A stretch of 64,000 nt of DNA from Paenibacillus catalpae. GTDB taxonomy: Bacteria; Bacillota; Bacilli; Paenibacillales; Paenibacillaceae. Position 1 is the stretch's first letter; each line of letters begins with the position of its first letter. A model generated the notes under the pieces. That model ran no database searches. It worked only from the letters and a program-made list of their open reading frames with translations, and had not been told where the DNA came from. Shown in pieces: positions 15,714 to 24,351 of this stretch. Made by a program: the position numbers and the translations under genes. The stretch lies in contig NZ_FOMT01000003.1 of the NCBI RefSeq assembly GCF_900112695.1, positions 1 to 64,000 of the forward strand. Direction: 5' to 3'.

Positions 15714-16916
15714 ATGACTGCCCGGACGCATAAGGGAAGGATGCTTATCCGTAATGGAATGGTGGTGCTGGAAGACCAGCTTGCTTCTGCAGCGATAGCC
15801 GTGAAGGACGGTATCATTGATGCGATACTGACAGACGAAGCCTCTATACACCAGTATGAGCAAAGCTGTGAAAACGATCGACTGATCAGCCTAAATGCAG
15901 CAGGGCGTTATATTCTCCCCGGACTCATTGATATCCATAACGATGCTATTGAGAAGGAAGTGCAGCCTAGGCCGGGTACATTATTTCCGCTCACGATGTC
16001 ACTTCTGGAATTCGAACGCAAAATGCCGATTCATGGCATTACAACGATGTATCATTCCCTATCGCTTGGCGTGGGACTTAGCTTGCGCGGCGACCATCTT
16101 CTGACGGGAATGGTTGACTTTATTCATCAATATCGTCAAACCCGTTCGGTTATCCGCAACAGAATTCATCTGCGTTATGAAGTTTCTTATTTAGCCGGCT
16201 ATGCCATCGTGGAACGATATATTAAAGAGCGCATGATTGATTATTTATCCTTTATGGATCATTCTCCTGGGCAAGGACAATACCGGGCACCAGGTTCTTT
16301 TGAACGATATGTCATGAAAAATCAAGGCGTTGGCGTAGAGGAAGTACAGGTGATTGTTGAAGAGCTGCTGACGCGGAGGAGCCAGATCGATTGGGAAAAT
16401 CTACGTGAGCTTGGACGTTTAGCCGGGCGGCAGGGCATCAGACTCGCCTCCCATGATGACGATTCCATTGAGCAAGTGGAGCGGTCCAAAGGCTTTGGTA
16501 TTTCGGTAACGGAATTCCCGATTAATATGGAAACAGCCAGGCATGCCGCAAAGTCAGGCTTATTCGTGTGCGTTGGGGCACCTAATCTCGTCAGAGGAGG
16601 ATCTCATGATCATAATTTGCGGGCATTGGATGTTATTATGGAAGGGGCAGCATCTGTCATTTGCTCGGATTATCATCCGTCCTCGATGCTGACTGCCATC
16701 TTTATGCTTGTGGAACAAGGGATTATGGATTTGCCTGGAGCGGTTCGTTTGGGTACTCTTTACCCGGCGCAAGCGCTTGGAATTGAAGATCTATACGGAG
16801 CGATTGCGCCCGGTAAAGCAGCTGATTTAATTCTTGTGGATCAGTATCAGGGTCATCCTTGGGTTACGCATACAATCGTTGGCGGAAAAACCATCTATAC
16901 AGCGGATGTACATTAA
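15714..16916 (+). CDS. phnM: PhnM-like alpha-D-ribose 1-methylphosphonate 5-triphosphate diphosphatase
   Basis: A 400-residue amidohydrolase-fold protein. The metal-binding start of the barrel reads LPGLIDIHNDAIEKEVQPRP, characteristic of PhnM, which removes pyrophosphate from the C-P lyase pathway intermediate. The C-terminal part has a HDDD motif and the typical PGKAADLILVD. No other phn genes are in the window, so it is either an orphan acting on another phosphorylated substrate or works with distant phn genes. Confidence 0.88.
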   Translation: MTARTHKGRMLIRNGMVVLEDQLASAAIAVKDGIIDAILTDEASIHQYEQSCENDRLISLNAAGRYILPGLIDIHNDAIEKEVQPRPGTLFPLTMSLLEFERKMPIHGITTMYHSLSLGVGLSLRGDHLLTGMVDFIHQYRQTRSVIRNRIHLRYEVSYLAGYAIVERYIKERMIDYLSFMDHSPGQGQYRAPGSFERYVMKNQGVGVEEVQVIVEELLTRRSQIDWENLRELGRLAGRQGIRLASHDDDSIEQVERSKGFGISVTEFPINMETARHAAKSGLFVCVGAPNLVRGGSHDHNLRALDVIMEGAASVICSDYHPSSMLTAIFMLVEQGIMDLPGAVRLGTLYPAQALGIEDLYGAIAPGKAADLILVDQYQGHPWVTHTIVGGKTIYTADVH

Positions 16917-16917
16917 G

Positions 16918-17145
16918 TTAAGTCGCTGCCGATTTGGTTTGCTGGAGTTTGGCATGCAGAACGTCAACGAGCCTTGACTGCTCCTCCGCGGTGATCTCTT
17001 TCCAGATCATCTCGAATAATACACCAAGTCCGGGAAGCGTTTTTTCATCATTGCCGACGGAGTCCTCAATGACGTCTTTCATTTCTTCCTTCGTGTTGTT
17101 TCGGACATTGTTAATAATGGCTTGACGTAAATCCAGATTGATCAA
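16918..17145 (-). CDS. sspI: Small acid-soluble spore protein, SspI type
   Basis: A 75-residue protein beginning (M)INLDLRQAIINNVRNNT and containing LPGLGVLFEMIWK, the signature of SspI. These minor SASPs are packaged into the forespore under sigma-G control. TTG 17145 is preferred because GGAGGG lies 7 nt upstream on the minus strand; a TTG at 17160 overlaps that site. The stop is one base beyond the phnM stop, tail to tail. Confidence 0.9.
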   Translation of the reverse strand: MINLDLRQAIINNVRNNTKEEMKDVIEDSVGNDEKTLPGLGVLFEMIWKEITAEEQSRLVDVLHAKLQQTKSAAT

Positions 17146-17228
17146 TCGGATTCCCTCCAAGTCTTCATGAAATTGTGCCTTAATTACTGTTTCCGATTTA
17201 GGCGATTTTCATCCGAGTGTGGTGGATA

Positions 17229-17237
17229 TGCTATAAT
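17229..17237 (+). promoter_or_regulatory. Extended -10 promoter upstream of the Ktr regulator
   Basis: TGCTATAAT at 17229-17237 is an extended -10 element with a perfect TATAAT, 74 nt before the ktr-like start. No good -35 is visible, as is usual for extended -10 promoters. Confidence 0.55.
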
Positions 17238-17310
17238 AATCAAGGATTAGGCAATATCGTATACGCATCTTGCAGGCTTGCAGGCATGAAGGGAGTAGGA
17301 TGAAACGAAA

Positions 17311-17976
17311 ATGGCCAAGAAACAATTTGCAGTGATTGGAATGGGGCGGTTTGGCTCCAGTATCGCCACTTCGCTGACGAACATGGGATACGAAGTGCTG
17401 GCGATTGATTCGAGCGAGCAGCGCATCCAGGAAGCGATTAATACAGTAACTCATGCCGTATCGGCTGATTCGACGGACGAAGATGCTTTGCGTTCGCTTG
17501 GTGTGCGCAACTTTGATGTTGTCGTTGTAGCCATCGGTCAAGATATCCAGGCGAGTATTCTGACTACGCTTATCCTGAAGGATCTTGGTGTAAAGATGAT
17601 TGTTGTGAAAGCGCAAAACGAGTTGCATGGCAAAGTGCTGACGAAGATTGGCGCAGATAAGGTTGTTTACCCGGAGCGGGATATGGGACTTCGCGTAGCG
17701 CATCATTTAATTTCTCCTAATATTTTGGATTATATCGAGATCTCTGAGGATCACAGTATTATTGAAATCAAGGCGCCGGAAGCGATGATCGGGAAAAGCC
17801 TCAAGCAGCTCGATATCCGGGCGAAATTCAAATGCAACGTGATGGCAATCAAGACTAATGGTGTAATGAACATCGCTCCTTATGCGGAGGATCTTATTCG
17901 TCCGGAGGACATTCTTGTTATTGTCGGGAAAAACTCGGATTTATCCAATTTGGAAATAGCTTATTCGGAAGGCTGA
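17311..17976 (+). CDS. Ktr-type potassium channel regulatory subunit (TrkA family)
   Basis: A 221-residue protein with an N-terminal RCK_N nucleotide-binding domain (FAVIGMGRFGSSIATSL; GxGxxG at residues 10-15) and a C-terminal RCK_C domain (about 135-220). It resembles KtrA/KtrC, cytosolic gating rings that bind ATP/ADP and, through RCK_C, cyclic di-AMP. The membrane subunit KtrB/KtrD is not in the window, so a choice between ktrA and ktrC is not possible. Confidence 0.9.
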   Translation: MAKKQFAVIGMGRFGSSIATSLTNMGYEVLAIDSSEQRIQEAINTVTHAVSADSTDEDALRSLGVRNFDVVVVAIGQDIQASILTTLILKDLGVKMIVVKAQNELHGKVLTKIGADKVVYPERDMGLRVAHHLISPNILDYIEISEDHSIIEIKAPEAMIGKSLKQLDIRAKFKCNVMAIKTNGVMNIAPYAEDLIRPEDILVIVGKNSDLSNLEIAYSEG

Positions 17977-17984
17977 TCGGATTT

Positions 17985-18782
17985 ATGAATCATTTATGGT
18001 TAACCTCTATTCAGAACGAACGTGTGAAGCAGTGGGCTTCCTTGCTGGATAAAAAATACCGGGACCGGACCGGCCAATTCATTATTGAAGGCGTTCATCT
18101 TGTACAGGAAGCGTTCCGGGCTTCCGCTGCTGTAAAATGCGTTGTCTATAACGGAGAGCGCGGTATTCCGCAGGAGCTCGAGCAGCTTGCCTGGGAAGGC
18201 GGCACGGAATGGGTGCAGGCGACAACGCAGGTGATGGCCAAATGTACGGGGACGGATACGCCGCCGCCGGTCTTTGCTGTACTGGAGAAGCTGAAGAGGG
18301 ATGATACGGCTTTGTTCCGGGAGAACAGTCTTGTTGTTGTTCTTGACGGTGTTCGAGATCCCGGCAATGTCGGTACGATTATCCGCAGCGCGGATGCGGT
18401 GGGTGCGGATGCCGTCGTGCTTGGTAAGGGCAGTGTAGATTTGTACAATCCCAAGACAGTACGCTCGACAATGGGATCTCTGTTCCATCTGTCGATTATG
18501 GAGGCTGATCTGGCGGAGCTGCTGCATGAAGCCAAGAAGCAGGGAATCCGGCTGGTAGGGACAAGCCTGCAGGCAACCCATACTTGTTATTCGTATGATT
18601 GGACGCCTGGAACATGGCTGTTAATGGGCAATGAATCGGAAGGACTGTCCGAATCCGTTCGGCAGACGGTGGATGAATCGGTTATTATTCCAATGCAGGG
18701 CGAAGCGGAATCGCTTAATGTTGCAATGGCCGCTACCGTGCTGTTGTATGAGGCTTTGAGGCAAAGGAAGTTTAATGAATAA
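17985..18782 (+). CDS. TrmH/SpoU family RNA 2'-O-methyltransferase
   Basis: A 265-residue enzyme. The N-terminal substrate-binding domain is about 1-105. The SPOUT domain shows DGVRDPGNVGTIIRSADAVG, MGNESEGLSE and IPMQGEAESLNVAMAATVLL, the three SpoU motifs forming the knotted SAM site. It probably methylates a ribose in 23S rRNA. It lies 8 nt after the ktr-like gene and is likely co-transcribed. Confidence 0.9.
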   Translation: MNHLWLTSIQNERVKQWASLLDKKYRDRTGQFIIEGVHLVQEAFRASAAVKCVVYNGERGIPQELEQLAWEGGTEWVQATTQVMAKCTGTDTPPPVFAVLEKLKRDDTALFRENSLVVVLDGVRDPGNVGTIIRSADAVGADAVVLGKGSVDLYNPKTVRSTMGSLFHLSIMEADLAELLHEAKKQGIRLVGTSLQATHTCYSYDWTPGTWLLMGNESEGLSESVRQTVDESVIIPMQGEAESLNVAMAATVLLYEALRQRKFNE

Positions 18783-18789
18783 ACCATAT

Positions 18790-18843
18790 AAAAAGACTGG
18801 AGCCTGGATGACGATTTCTTCAACCATTTCTCCAGTCTTTTTC
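18790..18843 (+). terminator. Terminator after the RNA methyltransferase gene
   Basis: AAAAAGACTGGAG pairs with CTCCAGTCTTTTT across a 27-nt loop; a T tract ends the structure. Confidence 0.8.
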
Positions 18844-18894
18844 TGCGTTTAGGATTGTGAGCATGCCTATCATGTAGGTAAACAAGGAGGAGCC

Positions 18895-19863
18895 ATGGAA
18901 AAGGTTAAGATTTCAGGTACTGATTTGACGAGTTCGTCGCTTGCGCTTGGCGGTGTGCCGTTCGGAAGCTCACTTGATGAGAAGATGTCCTTTGAGCTTA
19001 TGGACGCGTATGCGGCCAACGGTGGCAATATGATTGATACGGCTGAGGTGTATGCGAATTGGCTGCCCGGTGAGAGAAGCATCAGCGAATCCATCATTGG
19101 AAAATGGATGAAGTCCAGAGGCAACCGCAATAGCTTGATTGTAACGACCAAGGGAGCGCACCCTCGATTGACGTCGATGCAGGTCTCTCGTTTATCGCGC
19201 GAGGATATCTTAGAAGATGTGAATGGAAGCCTGGGAAGGCTGCAGGTGGACGCCATCGATTTGTACTGGCTCCACCGTGACGATGCAAATCGCGATGCTG
19301 GTGAGATTATCGAGACGCTGAATGACGTTGTTAAAGAGGGTAAGATTCGATATTTTGGCTGTTCCAATTGGACAAAGGAAAGGATTGAGGAGGCACAGCT
19401 TTATGCCGCATCTCATGGGCTACAAGCTTTCTGTGCGAACCAGCCGATGTGGAGTCTGGCTTCAATCGATTCCTCTAAATTGGAGGATCCTACATTGGTA
19501 ATCATGGATGAAGAAATGTTTAGACTGCATACCGAAACGGGCATGACTGCCATTCCATATTCATCGCAAGCGCAAGGGTTGTTCACCAAGCTCCATGAAG
19601 GCCGATTCTCTTTCAGCAATGATAGTGTCGCACCCATGTACCGAATGGAAGCTAACCGGGAAAAATTCGAGCGGATTCGAATGCTTGCAGCGGAAAAGGG
19701 AGTTCCAGTTAGTCAAGTTGTGCTAGGTTACATGCAGTCCCAACCTTTCCCGACTATTCCGATCATCGGATGTCATTCCCTTGTTCAGCTTGAAGATTGC
19801 ATGAAGGCTGACAAGGTCCGCTTAACCGATGCCGATATAGTCTACCTGTCCTTACGGGACTAA
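18895..19863 (+). CDS. Aldo/keto reductase
   Basis: A 322-residue (alpha/beta)8 NADPH-dependent reductase. Conserved features are DTAEVYANW (Asp and catalytic Tyr), the DLYWLHRDD strand, GKIRYFGCSNW and a C-terminal coenzyme site (IPIIGCHSLVQLEDC). AAGGAGGAG precedes the ATG. It stands alone between two terminators; the substrate is unknown. Confidence 0.9.
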   Translation: MEKVKISGTDLTSSSLALGGVPFGSSLDEKMSFELMDAYAANGGNMIDTAEVYANWLPGERSISESIIGKWMKSRGNRNSLIVTTKGAHPRLTSMQVSRLSREDILEDVNGSLGRLQVDAIDLYWLHRDDANRDAGEIIETLNDVVKEGKIRYFGCSNWTKERIEEAQLYAASHGLQAFCANQPMWSLASIDSSKLEDPTLVIMDEEMFRLHTETGMTAIPYSSQAQGLFTKLHEGRFSFSNDSVAPMYRMEANREKFERIRMLAAEKGVPVSQVVLGYMQSQPFPTIPIIGCHSLVQLEDCMKADKVRLTDADIVYLSLRD

Positions 19864-19880
19864 GGCAGCCATTGATCATT

Positions 19881-19903
19881 AGGACGCATTCGCGTCCTTT
19901 TTT
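19881..19903 (+). terminator. Terminator of the aldo/keto reductase gene
   Basis: AGGACGC (19881-19887) pairs with GCGTCCT (19892-19898) around ATTC, then a run of T. Confidence 0.85.
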
Positions 19904-20056
19904 ATTGATTACTCACGTGGGTGCCATGCCGATTGTTGACTTCAAGGCGCGCTTGCACGTAGGCACGGGTACCAGCAACCGGCATATAGTAGTAAAGCAT
20001 CAAGTTATTTAGCGCTTTCACAGCGAAGCGCAATCCGGCGAAAATGAGGTGGGATA

Positions 20057-22225
20057 ATGCAAAACAGCGGTATAGTGTATTTTTCGGCAGAGTTCGGACT
20101 TGATGAATCCTTGCCAATTTACTCGGGTGGCCTTGGCATTTTGGCTGGCGACCATGTCAAGGCTGCGGCAGACTTGAAAATTCCGCTTACGGGCGTCGGT
20201 ATATTTTACGGTAAAGGTTATTTCCAGCAACGTATTGACGAAGGCGGTTCGCAGCAGCACTTGTATCCCGAAATCGACCTAGAAGAGAGCGTCTACCCGG
20301 TTCGGCTCGTGCGGGATGACAATGGCCGGCCTCTCATCATCGAGGTTCCGTTGAATGGCAGGCAGGTATATGCGAAAACGTGGTCCGTGCAGGTGGGCTC
20401 GGTTACACTGTACCTGCTCAATACCGACGTTGAAACCAACAGCGAGGCGGACCGCCGCTTGACTGACACGCTATATCCCGGCAATCAGGACGTCCGGATA
20501 AGTCAGGAGATACTCCTCGGTATCGGTGGTACGAGGCTGCTTGCGGCGCTTGGCATCCATCCCGAGGTTTGGCACATGAACGAAGGGCACTGCGCATTCC
20601 TATCGCTCGAGCGAATTCGCATGCTGTCCGCCGAAGGCGTGCCTTTCGAGACGGCACTTGAAGTCGTCAAGGCAAGTACCGTCTTCACGACGCATACACC
20701 GGTTCCGGCCGGGCACGACGTCTTCTCTATCGACATGATGGACCGTTACTTCGGCGATTATTACTGGCAGCTCGGCGCTGACAGGGAGCGGGTATTGTCG
20801 CTCGGCCGCATGGACGGCGCGTTCAACATGACGCGTCTTGCCGTCAGCACGTCTTCCAAAGTAAACGGGGTGAGCAAGCTGCACGGCGAGGTCACCCGGG
20901 AACTGTTCCACCGGTGGATGCCGCATATTCCGGTACGGGATATTCCCGTCGATTCGGTCACAAACGGCATCCATACCGGGACATGGCTGGCCGCCGGCAT
21001 GAAGGAGCTGTTCGACCGGCATCTACCTTCCGACTGGGCTTTACGAGCAGCGGAACCGGAAGTATGGGCTGCCGTTCGGGATATTCCGGACATCGAACTA
21101 TGGGAGGAGCACCAGCGGGCGAAATCCAAGATGCTACAGGCATTTGGGCTGCCGCTCTCCTCGGAGGGCGGAGGACCGCTAATCATCGGTTTTGCCAGAC
21201 GATTTGCAACGTATAAGCGGGCGCTGCTTATCTTTAGCGACTCGGAGCGGCTTGCGCGCATCCTGGGCGATCCGAATCGCCCGGTAGTTCTCATTTTGGC
21301 CGGCAAGGCACATCCCTCGGACGGACCGGGACAGGAGCTGATCCGCAAAATTGTGGAGCTGTCTCGGGAAGAAAGGTTCAAGGACCGCGTTCATATCGTA
21401 GAGAACTACGCGATGGATAAGGCAAAGCTGCTCGTTCAAGGCGTTGATGTATGGCTTAACACGCCGCTCAAGCCGATGGAAGCAAGCGGCACAAGCGGGC
21501 AGAAGGCTGCCCTGAATGGCGTGCTTAACTGCAGCGTACTGGACGGCTGGTGGGAAGAGGGGTACAACGGGCGAAACGGCTGGGCCATCGAGAGCGCGAT
21601 AGACGGCGATCCCGAGCTCCAGACGAAGCAGGATACAGAAGTGCTTTACCGGCTGCTCGAGGAAGAGATTATTCCGCTATTCTATAAGCGAGGGGATCGG
21701 ATGATCCCAATGGAATGGGTCGATCGAATGAAGGAGTCGATCTGCTCCCTCGCCCCTGTCTATAACACCCACAGGATGGTGAATGATTACTGGCACAAGC
21801 TGTACGTTCCAACGAGCGCGAGAGGGAAGCGCTTCGCTGCGGATAACTTAGAAGTCGCTTCAAGGGTTGCAGCCTACAAGCAATTCATCCGCAATAGCTG
21901 GTCAGTCCAGGTCAGGAACGTGGATATTCATGAAAATAATAGCAGCGGGAACGGGATGACAAAATTCAGCGCCGAAATTCAACTAGGCGCCATATGGCAC
22001 GGGGATGTCCGCGTGGAGGCGGTCGGCTCCGATGGCCACCGTGGGATCTGGAAGGTGATTCTGGAGCCGGTACAGCAGCAGGCTAAGGGATTATATGTGT
22101 ACGAGGGTGCATCTCCAAACATCCCGATTAATAACATCTGGAAGGCTAACGCGAACGTGCGGGTCACACCAATCAGTCCTGATTTCGCTAACGATTTCGA
22201 GATGGAACTTTCCGCTTGGGGGTAA
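20057..22225 (+). CDS. glgP: Alpha-glucan phosphorylase (short GlgP type)
   Basis: A 722-residue phosphorylase that releases glucose 1-phosphate from glycogen or maltodextrin. It starts right at the conserved VYFSAEFGLDESLPIYSGGL, so it lacks the roughly 100-residue DUF3417 domain found at the N-terminus of many homologues. The pyridoxal-phosphate region is SGTSGQKAALNG near residue 480, and WHMNEGHCAFL is present. GAGGTGGGATA precedes the ATG, so this start looks native. The coding region reads as richer in G+C than its neighbours and no other glycogen genes are nearby, which hints at acquisition by transfer. Confidence 0.9.
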   Translation: MQNSGIVYFSAEFGLDESLPIYSGGLGILAGDHVKAAADLKIPLTGVGIFYGKGYFQQRIDEGGSQQHLYPEIDLEESVYPVRLVRDDNGRPLIIEVPLNGRQVYAKTWSVQVGSVTLYLLNTDVETNSEADRRLTDTLYPGNQDVRISQEILLGIGGTRLLAALGIHPEVWHMNEGHCAFLSLERIRMLSAEGVPFETALEVVKASTVFTTHTPVPAGHDVFSIDMMDRYFGDYYWQLGADRERVLSLGRMDGAFNMTRLAVSTSSKVNGVSKLHGEVTRELFHRWMPHIPVRDIPVDSVTNGIHTGTWLAAGMKELFDRHLPSDWALRAAEPEVWAAVRDIPDIELWEEHQRAKSKMLQAFGLPLSSEGGGPLIIGFARRFATYKRALLIFSDSERLARILGDPNRPVVLILAGKAHPSDGPGQELIRKIVELSREERFKDRVHIVENYAMDKAKLLVQGVDVWLNTPLKPMEASGTSGQKAALNGVLNCSVLDGWWEEGYNGRNGWAIESAIDGDPELQTKQDTEVLYRLLEEEIIPLFYKRGDRMIPMEWVDRMKESICSLAPVYNTHRMVNDYWHKLYVPTSARGKRFAADNLEVASRVAAYKQFIRNSWSVQVRNVDIHENNSSGNGMTKFSAEIQLGAIWHGDVRVEAVGSDGHRGIWKVILEPVQQQAKGLYVYEGASPNIPINNIWKANANVRVTPISPDFANDFEMELSAWG

Positions 22226-22230
22226 TCAAG

Positions 22231-22275
22231 AAAGGGTACAGCAGCCCTAGCATTAGGGTGGCTGTACCTTTTTTT
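22231..22275 (+). terminator. Terminator of glgP
   Basis: GGTACAGCAGCCCTA pairs with TAGGGTGGCTGTACC around GCAT, followed by seven T. Confidence 0.92.
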
Positions 22276-22369
22276 ATGTATAACAAGGTTGCTAACAGAT
22301 ATCCATTTTATGTTACTCTACTAATAGATAATTGTGTTTCTATCAATCTTTACATAGGGGGATGTATTG

Positions 22370-23296
22370 ATGGAGATTTATTCAAGTCCTTGGATTATAA
22401 ACAGAGCAGATCCATATGTGCTTAAGCATACGGATGGGTGTTACTATTTTACAGCCTCTGTACCGGAGTATGACCGGCTTGTGTTACGCAAGGCAGCTAC
22501 GCTTGAAGGGCTTGTTGATGCTGAAGAGACGGTGATCTGGCGCAAGCATGAAGTCGGAGAGATGGGCAACCATATCTGGGCGCCGGAGCTTCATTATATG
22601 GACGGCAAATGGTACATCTACTTTGCGGCGGGAACGGCCGAAGATCAGTGGGCTATACGTCCGTATGTGCTGGAGTGCGGCGATGAAGACCCGATAACAG
22701 GCCATTGGGTCGAAAAGGGGAAAATGGCTCTCGACTTCGAGAGCTTCTCACTCGATGCGACAACCTTCCGTCATCGCGGGAGTCAGTATCTGATCTGGGC
22801 GCAATATAAAGAATCGGACAGCAATCTATACATAGCCAAGCTGGTCAACCCATGGACAATTGAAGGTCCTCAGGTATTAATATCAACACCGGAGTATGAT
22901 TGGGAGATTCAAGGTCATCGGGTAAATGAGGGGCCGGCCGTACTGGTGCGCAACGGGCGGATTTTTGTTGCTTACTCGGCAAGCGCTACGGATCACCGAT
23001 ATTGCATGGGACTGCTGGAAGCTTCTGAAGAAGCTGACTTGCTTGATTCGAACAGCTGGACCAAGCATCCTGAGCCTGTATTTGAGACCAATGAGGAAAC
23101 CGCAAACTATGGACCGGGTCATAACAGTTTTACAGTGAGCAAGGATGGCTTGACCGACCTGATCGTCTATCATGCCCGCCCTTATAAGGAGCTTACAGGC
23201 AGCGCGCTTTCTGATCCGAACCGTCATGCCCGCGTGCAAGCCTTCACATGGAACGAAGATGGTACTCCTAACTTTGGGATACCGGGGAAATCATAA
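22370..23296 (+). CDS. Glycoside hydrolase family 43 protein
   Basis: A 308-residue five-bladed beta-propeller enzyme without a signal peptide. The general-base Asp lies in INRADPYVLKH (Asp14), and HIWAPELHYMDGKWYIYFAA and YGPGHNSFTV are typical of GH43 arabinosidases and xylosidases. It probably acts in the cytoplasm on imported arabino- or xylo-oligosaccharides. ATG 22370 has GGGGG 8 nt upstream; the preceding TTG is not needed. Confidence 0.9.
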   Translation: MEIYSSPWIINRADPYVLKHTDGCYYFTASVPEYDRLVLRKAATLEGLVDAEETVIWRKHEVGEMGNHIWAPELHYMDGKWYIYFAAGTAEDQWAIRPYVLECGDEDPITGHWVEKGKMALDFESFSLDATTFRHRGSQYLIWAQYKESDSNLYIAKLVNPWTIEGPQVLISTPEYDWEIQGHRVNEGPAVLVRNGRIFVAYSASATDHRYCMGLLEASEEADLLDSNSWTKHPEPVFETNEETANYGPGHNSFTVSKDGLTDLIVYHARPYKELTGSALSDPNRHARVQAFTWNEDGTPNFGIPGKS

Positions 23297-23357
23297 CTTT
23301 AATAGTAGCAGCCTTCCGATCATCATTCGGTAATGAGGATGAATAAGATCACCCCAT

Positions 23358-23390
23358 AAATCCCCCTACAGCCAGGCTGCAGGGGGATTT
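23358..23390. terminator. Bidirectional terminator between convergent genes
   Basis: AAATCCCCCTACAGC pairs with GCTGCAGGGGGATTT. T-rich sequence on both sides lets it serve the GH43 gene and the minus-strand gene ending at 23395. Confidence 0.85.
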
Positions 23391-23394
23391 CATT

Positions 23395-23829
23395 TTACCC
23401 TTTATAATCGATGTTAATATCGTAAGAGTTCATCTCTTTCGAGATTTCGCTTCTTGTCTCGAAGCTGATGCTTTTCAGCCAGGTTGTATCAAAGCGGTCG
23501 ATCGTTTCTTCTCTCAGCGTTTCATACTTTTTCTTCGCTTTATCGATTTCCTTGGCCAGCACATACAGGTAAACAAAGCTAACGATGAATACGGCTATCA
23601 GAAAGATAAGGAAGGAGCTATTCGTTATGCCTTCAAACAGGCTGACAAAGCTGCCATTAATGGTGCCGATATTTCTGTAGTACACAATGGCAAATAGTAA
23701 AAAACAAAATAAGCAAAGCAATGCACATGCAGCAGCTCTTGATTTGAAGATATCCAATTTTCTTTTGCGATCGATTAAAGTGTCGAATGTTTTCCTCGCA
23801 TCGTTTGGTATGAGATCACGCCAAGCCAT
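23395..23829 (-). CDS. Two-helix membrane protein, DUF2663 (YpbF)-like
   Basis: A 144-residue protein with two membrane helices (about 30-52 and 70-92) framed by charged helices: an N-terminal RKTFDTLIDRKRKLD and a coiled C-terminal part (EIDKAKKKYETLREETID). Layout and N-terminal pattern resemble the YpbF family of Firmicutes, whose function is unknown. The family call is tentative. Confidence 0.65.
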   Translation of the reverse strand: MAWRDLIPNDARKTFDTLIDRKRKLDIFKSRAAACALLCLFCFLLFAIVYYRNIGTINGSFVSLFEGITNSSFLIFLIAVFIVSFVYLYVLAKEIDKAKKKYETLREETIDRFDTTWLKSISFETRSEISKEMNSYDINIDYKG

Positions 23830-23954
23830 GTCAGCCCTCTCCCTTCACTTACCTGTCCAATACATGTTATGCCTGTACGTATAAAGCAATGTCTGTCAGC
23901 GCACAACTAATAAGAAAAAATTGGATGTACGCTGGAAGGAGCATAATAAACCCC

Positions 23955-24188
23955 ATGATTGTGCCTATCAAAGTAAAAGATGTCAAAGACATCGAACAGA
24001 TTAACCATATTGTATCCCGTTATGATTTCGACATCTGGATTCATGGAAAAAGCGGAATGGCCGATGCCAAATCGATTCTGGGCCTGTTTGTGCTAAAGCT
24101 GAATGAACCGCTGACGCTTGTCGTGCCGGATGATGTGAATGTCAAAAAGCTTTTCAAGGAATTGGAGCCGTTCCTCGTGATCGGTTAG
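23955..24188 (+). CDS. HPr-fold protein lacking the phosphorylatable histidine
   Basis: A 77-residue protein whose second half follows HPr closely: YDFDIWIHGKSGMADAKSIL corresponds to the strand and Ser46 helix (usually NLKSIMG). The active-site loop HARPA is absent, so it cannot carry the His phosphate of the sugar phosphotransferase system. It may be a regulatory HPr-like protein. ATG 23955 aligns with the HPr start, but GGAAGGAG is about 12 nt away; the upstream ATG 23889 would add 22 residues. Confidence 0.65.
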   Translation: MIVPIKVKDVKDIEQINHIVSRYDFDIWIHGKSGMADAKSILGLFVLKLNEPLTLVVPDDVNVKKLFKELEPFLVIG

Positions 24189-24351
24189 TATGGAGAACGC
24201 GCAAGCATCCCTCACAACAATTTAATACAACCCCATAAAGTTTTGCTTTACCCCCGTGCAATCCAAAATAGAACCGTTTAGTATGGAGGTAGACCAAAGC
24301 AGCCAGACAGGTTACAAATCTCGCATCATGCATAATGGGGAAGGTGAATGG

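Noticed and set aside
17146-17310. Possible riboswitch upstream of the Ktr regulator (for example cyclic di-AMP type)
   Set aside because: The intergenic region is too short and shows no recognisable conserved core; only a promoter is supported.
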